Shown: one piece after another, positions 1-5,088 of the stretch | Layout: each line of letters opens with the position of its first letter | Numbering within the stretch: the first letter of the stretch is position 1 | DNA from: Proteobacteria bacterium UBA664 | GTDB taxonomy: Bacteria > Pseudomonadota > Gammaproteobacteria > UBA7966 | DNA length: 5,088 nt | NCBI GenBank assembly: GCA_002299125.1 | Contig: DBNU01000171.1 | Coordinates: 1 to 5,088, forward strand | Reading direction: 5' to 3' | Program-made: the position numbers and the translations under genes | The notes under the pieces: generated by a model | The model's input: the letters and a program-made list of their open reading frames with translations, nothing else | Told to the model about the DNA's origin: nothing | Database searches by the model: none

Positions 1-209
1 CTGCCCACCACCAGCGCCAGACCCGCCGCGCGTGCCGCCACATGCGCCCGCACGATCCCGGCCAGGGAACATTCGTCCGTGAGGGCGAGGGCACGGTAGC
101 CGAGTGCCGCTGCCCGGGTCACCAGCTCTGCCGGATGCGAAGCGGCACTGAGGAAGCTGAAATTGCTGCGACAGAGGAGTTCGGCACAGGCGATGGGCGC
201 GGCAGTCAT
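1..209 (-). CDS. dnaE2: Error-prone DNA polymerase DnaE2 (ImuC), N-terminal fragment, runs off left edge
   Basis: This is the start of the alpha-subunit-like translesion polymerase that, with ImuA/ImuB, carries out SOS-induced mutagenic synthesis past lesions in the cytoplasm. Only the first 69 codons lie in the window (ATG at 209-207), against about 1,000 or more residues in the family. The visible part is the beginning of the PHP domain: [12 protein letters not shown] at residues 9-20, ASHPAELV at 23-30, and [18 protein letters not shown] around 42-59, all strongly typical of DnaE2. Where a catalytic PHP domain has metal-binding histidines (HxH near residues 12-14 and a TDH motif), this protein has L12, R14 and E46, which fits the degenerate, non-proofreading PHP of DnaE2. 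No clear Shine-Dalgarno sequence precedes the ATG. The start was chosen because the family alignment begins about here; an in-frame ATG at 278-276 lies too close to the LexA box to be likely. The LexA box at 282-297 implies SOS control. Confidence 0.92.
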   Translation of the reverse strand, partial: MTAAPIACAELLCRSNFSFLSAASHPAELVTRAAALGYRALALTDECSLAGIVRAHVAARAAGLALVVG

Positions 210-281
210 GTATGGGTACGAAGCAGTCTTGTGGTGCTGGGACGGGGGCAACCGGCCGTCATGGCAAACACGAAACATGGG

Positions 282-297
282 CTGTTTTTTTGTACAG
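282..297 (-). promoter_or_regulatory. LexA (SOS) box upstream of dnaE2
   Basis: The 16 bases fit CTGT-N8-ACAG exactly (CTGTTTTTTTGTACAG on the plus strand), and the flanking TA on one side extends the match to the E. coli-type consensus. The 8-base centre is A/T-rich, as expected for strong sites. The box ends 73 bases upstream of the dnaE2 ATG, a normal distance for LexA to block its promoter. The neighbouring bdhA gene starts 212 bases away on the other side, so LexA is expected to act mainly on dnaE2. Binding itself is inferred. Confidence 0.88.
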
Positions 298-350
298 TAG
301 CCGAGGCCGACACACGGGGCCACATGGCGGCCTGACCGTGATACCCCGGA

Positions 351-362
351 GCCCTTCGGGGC
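351..362 (+). other. Small hairpin with TTCG loop in the dnaE2-bdhA intergenic region
   Basis: GCCC-TTCG-GGGC forms a 4-bp GC stem closed by a TTCG tetraloop, an unusually stable loop in RNA. It lies upstream of the proposed bdhA promoter, so it would not be in the bdhA transcript if that promoter is used. It is also upstream of the dnaE2 transcript. No T-tract follows on either strand, so it is not an intrinsic terminator. Its function is unknown and it may be a chance product of high GC. Confidence 0.35.
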
Positions 363-377
363 CGGGTCGCGCCGTAC

Positions 378-406
378 TGGTCAAGCGTGCGGACGTCACC
401 TATAAC
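378..406 (+). promoter_or_regulatory. Candidate sigma-70-type promoter for bdhA
   Basis: A -35-like TGGTCA at 378-383 (four of six matches to TTGACA) and a -10-like TATAAC at 401-406 (five of six matches to TATAAT) are separated by exactly 17 bases. Transcription would start near 413 and give a 5' leader of about 95 bases before the bdhA ATG at 509. The AT-rich -10 stands out from the GC-rich surroundings. This is a pattern match only, with no experimental support; no sigma-54-type site was seen. Confidence 0.42.
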
Positions 407-497
407 GCAGGGGCTCGAAACCATCCCACACACACCAAGAATCAACTGCGCCGTCCGCTCTGCCTCCCGCTGCGCCGCCGCCCCCCACCGCCTTCCT

Positions 498-502
498 GGA
501 GA
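498..502 (+). promoter_or_regulatory. Ribosome binding site of bdhA
   Basis: GGAGA lies six bases before the ATG at 509. It decides the start, because the same frame stays open for about 300 bases upstream and contains other possible start codons without a comparable site. Confidence 0.7.
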
Positions 503-508
503 TCCCCC

Positions 509-1294
509 ATGCAACTGAACGGCAAGAAGGCCTTCGTGACCGGTTCGACCAGCGGCATCGGCCTTGGCATCGCCCGCGCCCTCGCTCAGGCGGGCTGTGA
601 TGTCGCCCTGAATGCCCGCCAGGCAAGCGTGGAGACCGATCTCCTTGCCACCGAGTTGGCCCAGGAGACCAATCGCCGGATCATCTACGTGCCCGCCGAC
701 ATGAGCATCCCGGAGGAGATCCGCGCCGGCTTCGCCGCCTGTGAGGCGGCCTTCGGTGCGGTGGACATCCTCGTCAACAATGCCGGCATCCAGCACGTGG
801 AGCCCATCGACACCTTCCCCGAAGACAAATGGGAGCTCGTGCTCGCCACCAACCTGAGCTCTGCCTTCCACACCACCAAGGCTGCCCTGCCCGGCATGAA
901 GGTGCGTCGCTGGGGCCGCATCGTCAACATCGCCTCGGCGCACGCGCTCGTGGCTTCGCCCTACAAATCCGCTTACGTCGCCGCCAAACACGGACTCATC
1001 GGGCTCACCAAGGTGACGGCCATGGAGGTGGCCGAGGCGGGTATCACGGCGAACGCCATCTGCCCGGGTTATGTGTGGACCCCGCTGGTCGAGAAGCAGA
1101 TCCCCGACCAGATGAAGGCCCACGGCATGAGCGAGGAAGAGGTCATCCGCAAGGTCCTGCTCGCCAACCAACCAAACAAGCGCTTCGCCTCGGTCGAGGA
1201 GATCGGGGCCCTGACCGTATTCCTGTGCAGCGATCTGGCGGCGTCCATGACCGGGGATGCGATCCCGGTGGACGGCGGCTGGGTCGCGCACTGA
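509..1294 (+). CDS. bdhA: D-3-hydroxybutyrate dehydrogenase (SDR family)
   Basis: This 261-residue cytoplasmic enzyme of the classical short-chain dehydrogenase family oxidises D-3-hydroxybutyrate to acetoacetate with NAD+, the step that links PHB or ketone-body breakdown to central metabolism. Length is typical of the family. The Rossmann cofactor motif TGSTSGIG is at residues 11-18 and NNAG at 90-93. The catalytic tetrad is N115, S143, Y156, K160. Q95, H145, K153 and Q197 match, with an offset of one, the substrate-binding residues described for the Pseudomonas fragi enzyme, which separates it from generic SDR reductases. The stretch around residues 179-197 (ITANAICPGYVWTPLVEKQ) and the C-terminal PVDGGW are characteristic. 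The start at 509 is supported by GGAGA at 498-502, six bases upstream, and by the Rossmann fold beginning at once; the open frame continues further upstream but that part resembles no protein. The patatin gene begins 9 bases after the stop, so the two are almost certainly co-transcribed. Confidence 0.95.
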   Translation: MQLNGKKAFVTGSTSGIGLGIARALAQAGCDVALNARQASVETDLLATELAQETNRRIIYVPADMSIPEEIRAGFAACEAAFGAVDILVNNAGIQHVEPIDTFPEDKWELVLATNLSSAFHTTKAALPGMKVRRWGRIVNIASAHALVASPYKSAYVAAKHGLIGLTKVTAMEVAEAGITANAICPGYVWTPLVEKQIPDQMKAHGMSEEEVIRKVLLANQPNKRFASVEEIGALTVFLCSDLAASMTGDAIPVDGGWVAH

Positions 1295-1303
1295 GCGCGT
1301 GCT

Positions 1304-2335
1304 GTGAGCACCCCGAACCCCAACCCGCGCAAGCGGATCAACATCGCCCTGCAGGGTGGCGGTGCCCATGGCGCCTTCGCCTGGGGGGTGCTCGATCGTC
1401 TGCTGGAAGACGACCGACTCGAGGTCGAGGGCCTGGTCGGCACCTCCGCCGGCGCGATGAACGCAGCGGTGGTGGCTTACGGCCTCTCGCGCGGTGGGCC
1501 GGCGGCAGCGCGGGAGAGCCTCGAGAGTTTCTGGCGGCGCATATCAGGCGCCGCCTGTTTCAGCCCCTTGCAGCCCTCGTTTCTGGATCTGATGCTGCCG
1601 ACCGGCAGTATCGACATGTCGCCCGGATGGGTGTTCTACGATGCGATCTCGCGCATCTTCTCGCCCTACCAGTTGAACCCGTTCAACATCAATCCGCTCC
1701 GTGACGTGCTCGCTGCCTCGATGGACTGCGAGACCATCCACACGGCACAGCGGGTGAAGCTTTTCGTGTGCGCGTCCAATGTCATGACCGGCCGCATCAA
1801 GGTCTTCAACGAGCGGGACATCTCGATCGACGCCATCATGGCATCAGCCTGCCTGCCCTTCCTGTTCCAGGCCGTGGAGGTGGACGGCGAGTACTACTGG
1901 GATGGTGGCTACATGGGCAATCCGCCGCTCTACCCGCTCATCTATAGCTGCGAGAGCCGCGACGTCCTCATCATCCAGATCAATCCCATCCGCATCAACG
2001 AACTGCCCACCAGCACTCAGGCCATCCTCGATCGCATCAACACCTTGTCCTTCAATTCCAGCCTGATGCGCGAGATGCGTGCGATCAATTTCGTCACCAA
2101 GCTCGTCGAGAGCGGTTACGACGACGGCGGGCGCCTGAAGCAAATGCTGATCCACAGCATCGACGCCGAGGAGACCTTCAACCAGTTGGGGGTCTCCTCG
2201 AAGCTCAATGCCGACTGGGCCTTCCTGATGCAGCTTTTCGACCTGGGGCGTGAACGCGCCAGCACCTTCCTCGATCGACACTTCGACGACCTCGGCCAGC
2301 GCTCATCCACAGCGATCGAGGAGAAGTTTCTGTAA
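1304..2335 (+). CDS. patD: Patatin-like phospholipase (PatD-like), GTG start
   Basis: This 343-residue protein belongs to the bacterial patatin family, serine acyl hydrolases with a Ser-Asp dyad acting on phospholipids or other acyl esters. The oxyanion-hole motif GGGAHG is at residues 18-23, the nucleophile elbow GTSAG at 46-50 (Ser48), and the dyad Asp at D200 in DGG (200-202), all in family order with normal spacing, so the enzyme looks catalytically intact. No signal peptide or membrane segment is evident, suggesting a cytoplasmic or membrane-peripheral location. The GTG at 1304 is the first start codon after the bdhA stop, and the family fold begins at residue 12. No strong Shine-Dalgarno is seen, so translational coupling to bdhA is likely. 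A bdhA-patD operon is known from Legionella pneumophila, where it was linked to infection of amoebae. The substrate here is unknown; phospholipid and PHB-derived oligomers are both conceivable, but the sequence shows neither. Confidence 0.93.
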   Translation: MSTPNPNPRKRINIALQGGGAHGAFAWGVLDRLLEDDRLEVEGLVGTSAGAMNAAVVAYGLSRGGPAAARESLESFWRRISGAACFSPLQPSFLDLMLPTGSIDMSPGWVFYDAISRIFSPYQLNPFNINPLRDVLAASMDCETIHTAQRVKLFVCASNVMTGRIKVFNERDISIDAIMASACLPFLFQAVEVDGEYYWDGGYMGNPPLYPLIYSCESRDVLIIQINPIRINELPTSTQAILDRINTLSFNSSLMREMRAINFVTKLVESGYDDGGRLKQMLIHSIDAEETFNQLGVSSKLNADWAFLMQLFDLGRERASTFLDRHFDDLGQRSSTAIEEKFL

Positions 2336-2419
2336 CGTCTGGCGACCGAACCTCGTCTGCCCCCCCTCCAGCCTTCGCGCCCGCATTGCCTACCCTGCGC
2401 TCACCCTCGGTGCGCGGTG

Positions 2420-2443
2420 CGGGCCGAGCGCGCGCCCGGCCCG
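2420..2443 (+). other. Hairpin between patatin gene and adc
   Basis: CGGGCCG (2420-2426) and CGGCCCG (2437-2443) form a perfect 7-bp GC stem around a 10-base loop in the 129-base gap before adc. No T-tract follows, so it is not a classical terminator. If transcription reads through, it could stabilise or mark a processing point in the mRNA. It lies 12 bases before the adc ribosome binding site. Chance formation in GC-rich DNA is possible. Confidence 0.4.
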
Positions 2444-2454
2444 ACTCTCAACGC

Positions 2455-2458
2455 GGAG
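2455..2458 (+). promoter_or_regulatory. Ribosome binding site of adc
   Basis: GGAG lies six bases before the ATG at 2465. It supports that start over in-frame codons further upstream, which would run through the hairpin region at 2420-2443. Confidence 0.65.
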
Positions 2459-2464
2459 ACCCGC

Positions 2465-3202
2465 ATGAACAAACAGGAAATCCTCGCCCTTCCGGGCATG
2501 CCCGCCGCCAGTCCCAGTTTTCCGCGGGGACCCTACCGCTTCATCGATCGTGAATATTTCATCGTCGCCTACGAAAGCTGTCCCGAGGCCATCCGCCAGG
2601 CCGTGCCGGAGCCGCTCGTGCCCGATGGCTCGAACAGCGTGCACTACGAGTGGATCCGCATGCCCGATTCCTCAGGCTTCGGCGACTACACCGAATCCGG
2701 CGTGGTGATCCCCTGCAGCTTTGCCGGCGAGGCCGTGAACTTCGTCGCGCAGATGTATCTGGATTGCGATCCGCCCATCGTCGGCGGCCGCGAGATCTGG
2801 GGCTTCCCGAAGAAGTACGCCAACCCGAAGCTCGAGGTGGTCCAAGACACCGTGACCGGCACCCTGCACTACGCCGGTCAGCTCGTGGCCATGGGCACCA
2901 TGGGCTACAAGTTCGTGGCCAGCGACATGGCAGCCACGGCGCGTGCCATGACCAAGACCCAGATGAATCTCAAGCTCATCCCGGGCTGCGACGGCGAACC
3001 CGCCATCGCTCAACTCGTCGCCTACAACCTCAGTGAGGTCAGCGTCAAGGGTTCGTGGACCGGGCCTGCGCGTCTGCACCTTGTCCCGCACGTCCACGCG
3101 CCCGTGGCCGATCTGCCGGTGAAACGCTACCTCGGTGGCCAGCACTTCGTCGCCGACCTCACCCTGCCCTTCGGGCGCGTCGCCTTCGATTACCTGAAGT
3201 AG
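2465..3202 (+). CDS. adc: Acetoacetate decarboxylase
   Basis: This 245-residue enzyme converts acetoacetate to acetone and CO2 through a Schiff base with an active-site lysine. Length matches the Clostridium acetobutylicum enzyme closely. The signature EIWGFPKK at residues 110-117 carries the Schiff-base lysine (K116) and the adjacent lysine (K117) that lowers its pKa. R29, E62 and E77 lie within one residue of the conserved Arg29, Glu61 and Glu76 of the clostridial enzyme. Keeping the lysine pair argues for a true decarboxylase rather than one of the superfamily members with other chemistry. The start at 2465 is set by GGAG six bases upstream and by the family N-terminus. It follows the patatin gene by 129 bases on the same strand. 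Since BdhA makes acetoacetate, the two enzymes form consecutive steps. It could be in the bdhA operon or have its own promoter; none was clear in the gap. Confidence 0.95.
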   Translation: MNKQEILALPGMPAASPSFPRGPYRFIDREYFIVAYESCPEAIRQAVPEPLVPDGSNSVHYEWIRMPDSSGFGDYTESGVVIPCSFAGEAVNFVAQMYLDCDPPIVGGREIWGFPKKYANPKLEVVQDTVTGTLHYAGQLVAMGTMGYKFVASDMAATARAMTKTQMNLKLIPGCDGEPAIAQLVAYNLSEVSVKGSWTGPARLHLVPHVHAPVADLPVKRYLGGQHFVADLTLPFGRVAFDYLK

Positions 3203-3242
3203 CGATAAGGCCCGGCAGCGGCTTCTCGCTCAGCCCGCCTCG

Positions 3243-3279
3243 GCCCCGTCGATCCTGTTCAAGCGACAAGCGACGGGGC
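3243..3279 (+). repeat. Perfect 9-bp inverted repeat downstream of adc
   Basis: GCCCCGTCG (3243-3251) and CGACGGGGC (3271-3279) are exact reverse complements around a 19-base spacer. The spacer's end and the right arm also contain a tandem copy of AAGCGAC (3261-3267 and 3268-3274). The repeat lies 41 bases after the adc stop and 66 bases before the exporter ATG. No T-run follows on either strand, so it is not a standard intrinsic terminator. It could act as a 3' stability hairpin for the adc mRNA, or as a protein-binding palindrome ahead of the exporter gene. Which of these is not decided by the sequence. Confidence 0.5.
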
Positions 3280-3344
3280 AGTGAGATCCTCAGCGATGCG
3301 GCGGTACCCTGCGTCCCACGTGCGGCGCGTATGCTTCTCCGGTC

Positions 3345-5088
3345 ATGAAGGTCTACTCCGTCTGCGCCGCGCCTCAGGCCCCCATCGCCCTCACCCACGG
3401 CCTGCCCCGCAGGGACGGCCGCCAGCACGTCTTCGAGCACTGGAATGACGTCCAGGCCGTGCTGGAAAGCCTCGCTGCCGGCGCCGAGACCGCGACGGAC
3501 GCAGCGCAGTCGCGGGAGGACCTGAGCGCCGGCTCCGCGTACGTGGTGCTGGTCCTCGAGGTGGACGAGGACATGCTCGTGCGCGGCCCCTTGCCGCGGC
3601 GCCGTGCCGGACCGGGCATGCCGGAAGAGCGGCTCGCGGCGCTGCAGTCGCAAAGCCGCTTCCTAGAGATAGACCTGGCCGCGCAACGGGTCGTTGGGGT
3701 CAAGGACGCCGCCGGCAATGACGTCACCGCCCGTTTTCGCACCCGCCGCCCGCCACGGGTGCCGCTGCTGCGCTTCCTCGCCTTCGTGCGGCCCTACCTC
3801 GGCTACGTGGTGGGTGCCACCACGGTCGGCATCCTGAAGTTCCTTGCACCACTCGCCTTCCCCTGGATGCTGCGCGTGCTGCTGGATGAGGTGGTACTCG
3901 ATCCCACCCTCAGCGCAGCGGAAAAGGAGGCCCGCACCGGCACGCTCGTGCTGGCGCTGCTCGGCGTGAACGTGCTGTGGATGGTCAGCACCTACTACCG
4001 CAGCGTGTGGGCCGCCATCGCCGGCCAGCGCATGATCCGCGACCTGCGCATTGCCTTATTCGAGCACGTGCAACGCCTCTCGCATGGCTTCTTCGCCCGT
4101 AATCAATCGGGCGGGATCGTCTCGCGGGTCGTGCACGACATCAATCTTGCGCAGAATTTCGTCGGCTCCGCCCTCACCAACGTCTGGATGGACATCTTCC
4201 TCATCGGGGCGCTGATCATCATCCTGATGTCGATCCACTTCGAACTCGCGCTGGTGTCGCTGGCGCTCATGCCGATCTACGTGCTGTCGGTGCGCTACCA
4301 CGGGCCACGCATCCAGCAGGTAAGTCGCGAGGCCCAGCAACGGCTGGAGATCCTGTCCGGCAATCTGCAGGAGCGTGTCGCCGGGGTGGCCGTGGTGAAG
4401 GGCTTCACGCAGGAAGAGGCGGAATCCCGCCGCTTCGCCGTGCAGGCCGACAAACTCCTCACCCGCATCCTGCATTCTGTGCGTTTCACCGCCCTGAACG
4501 AGACCCTGGTCGGGCTCGTGGTCCACACCTCACCAGTACTGGTCGCGTGGTATGGCATCCACCTCATCATCGATGGCCGACTCACGGTCGGCCAGCTCAC
4601 GCAGTTCCTGCTCTACCTGGCGATGTTCTATTTCCCGCTGCAACGGCTCGCCGATCTCTCGGTGGTGCTCGCCAACAGCCTGGCCGCCATCGAGCGCATC
4701 TTCGAGTACTTCGACACCCAGCCGCAGGTGGCCGAGCGCCCCGACGCACGCGAGCTGACGCGCGTACGCGGGAGTCTCGCCTTTGAACAGGTGTCCTTCG
4801 GCTACGAGGCCGATCTGCCTGTGCTGCACGGTATCAATCTGACCATCGAGGCCGGCGCGACCATCGCCTTCGTGGGCCCGAGCGGCTCCGGGAAATCCAC
4901 GCTCGCCAATCTGGTGCCACGCTTCCACGACCCGGATCAGGGACGCATCACCCTGGACGGCATCGACCTGCGTGACTGCACCCTCGCCTCGCTCCGGCGC
5001 CAGATCGGGATCGTCAACCAGGAGACGGTGCTCTTCTCCGGGACGGTGGAGGAAAACCTGCGCATTGCGCGCCCCGGGGCCAGCCAGG
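3345..5088 (+). CDS. ABC exporter (membrane domain fused to ATPase) with N-terminal extension, truncated at right edge
   Basis: From the ATG at 3345 the frame stays open for 581 codons to the window end. Residues 1-138 form a non-membrane extension I do not recognise. A type IV exporter transmembrane domain follows, with hydrophobic segments near 141-180, 201-222, 275-297, 299-318, 383-408 and 417-437. The nucleotide-binding domain begins near 477: Walker A GPSGSGKST at 511-519 and Q-loop glutamine Q559. The signature LSGGQ, Walker B and H-loop lie beyond the edge. It is an inner-membrane homodimeric or heterodimeric exporter of the MsbA/lipid/peptide type; the substrate cannot be told. Ordinary half-transporters start shortly before the first helix, so the extension is unusual. 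No strong ribosome binding site precedes 3345. In-frame ATGs at residues 77 and 92 would remove part of the extension. It lies 142 bases after adc and may be a separate unit. Confidence 0.92.
   Translation, partial: MKVYSVCAAPQAPIALTHGLPRRDGRQHVFEHWNDVQAVLESLAAGAETATDAAQSREDLSAGSAYVVLVLEVDEDMLVRGPLPRRRAGPGMPEERLAALQSQSRFLEIDLAAQRVVGVKDAAGNDVTARFRTRRPPRVPLLRFLAFVRPYLGYVVGATTVGILKFLAPLAFPWMLRVLLDEVVLDPTLSAAEKEARTGTLVLALLGVNVLWMVSTYYRSVWAAIAGQRMIRDLRIALFEHVQRLSHGFFARNQSGGIVSRVVHDINLAQNFVGSALTNVWMDIFLIGALIIILMSIHFELALVSLALMPIYVLSVRYHGPRIQQVSREAQQRLEILSGNLQERVAGVAVVKGFTQEEAESRRFAVQADKLLTRILHSVRFTALNETLVGLVVHTSPVLVAWYGIHLIIDGRLTVGQLTQFLLYLAMFYFPLQRLADLSVVLANSLAAIERIFEYFDTQPQVAERPDARELTRVRGSLAFEQVSFGYEADLPVLHGINLTIEAGATIAFVGPSGSGKSTLANLVPRFHDPDQGRITLDGIDLRDCTLASLRRQIGIVNQETVLFSGTVEENLRIARPGASQ

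Noticed and set aside
42..335. Small plus-strand frame of 97 codons opposite dnaE2
   Set aside because: It is antisense to the DnaE2 PHP domain and to the LexA box region, with no ribosome binding site or motif.
212..508. Upstream extension of the bdhA frame to an ATG at 212
   Set aside because: The added residues resemble no SDR N-terminus, the frame crosses the LexA box and the proposed promoter, and a good ribosome binding site supports the ATG at 509.
206..1369. Long open frame of 387 codons on the minus strand opposite bdhA
   Set aside because: It is antisense to a clear SDR gene, its translation is rich in Gly/His/Arg/Asp as expected from the complement of GC-rich codons, and it shows no family motif.
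829..1704. Open frame of 291 codons on the plus strand spanning the bdhA-patatin junction
   Set aside because: It is the other-frame shadow of two well-supported genes, with a low-complexity Arg/Gly/Ala-rich translation.
3243..3300. Intrinsic terminator after adc
   Set aside because: The stem is good but no run of T follows on either strand, so it was listed only as an inverted repeat.
4056..4928. Several minus-strand open frames opposite the exporter
   Set aside because: They overlap the transmembrane and ATPase coding sequence antisense and have no recognisable motif; the plus-strand frame has Walker A and Q-loop.

Overview
The window is GC-rich (roughly 65% by eye), has densely packed genes, and reads as chromosomal DNA of a proteobacterium, most likely gamma- or betaproteobacterial. 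Three things point that way: an E. coli-type LexA box (CTGT-N8-ACAG) in front of an error-prone DnaE2 polymerase gene, a bdhA-patatin pair like that of Legionella, and the protein sequences themselves. No RNA gene, insertion sequence, CRISPR array or phage gene was seen.

Layout. (1) At 1-209, minus strand, lies the 5' end of dnaE2 (imuC), the SOS-induced translesion polymerase; it runs off the left edge. (2) At 210-508 is a divergent intergenic region. It holds a near-perfect LexA box at 282-297 for dnaE2, a candidate sigma-70-type promoter at 378-406 facing right, and a small TTCG-loop hairpin at 351-362. (3) At 509-3202, plus strand, is a three-gene ketone-body/PHB-turnover cluster: bdhA (D-3-hydroxybutyrate dehydrogenase), a patatin-like phospholipase (patD-like) starting 9 bases later in the same frame, and, after a 129-base gap, adc (acetoacetate decarboxylase). 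(4) At 3203-3344 is a gap with a perfect 9-bp inverted repeat but no T-tract. (5) From 3345 to the right edge, plus strand, is a type IV ABC exporter (membrane domain fused to ATPase) with an unusual N-terminal extension of about 138 residues. It is cut off after the Q-loop.

How the genes fit together. BdhA oxidises D-3-hydroxybutyrate (from PHB or ketone bodies) to acetoacetate, and Adc decarboxylates acetoacetate to acetone and CO2. The patatin between them is a lipid acyl hydrolase whose substrate cannot be read from sequence; its tight linkage to bdhA suggests a role in the same carbon-storage or lipid pathway. dnaE2 is an independent, divergently transcribed SOS gene. The exporter may be a separate unit.

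Most of the window is recognisable biology. The points most worth a second look are the exporter's N-terminal extension, dnaE2 standing directly behind its own LexA box without imuA/imuB before it, and the bdhA-patatin-adc linkage. No wholly new system is evident.
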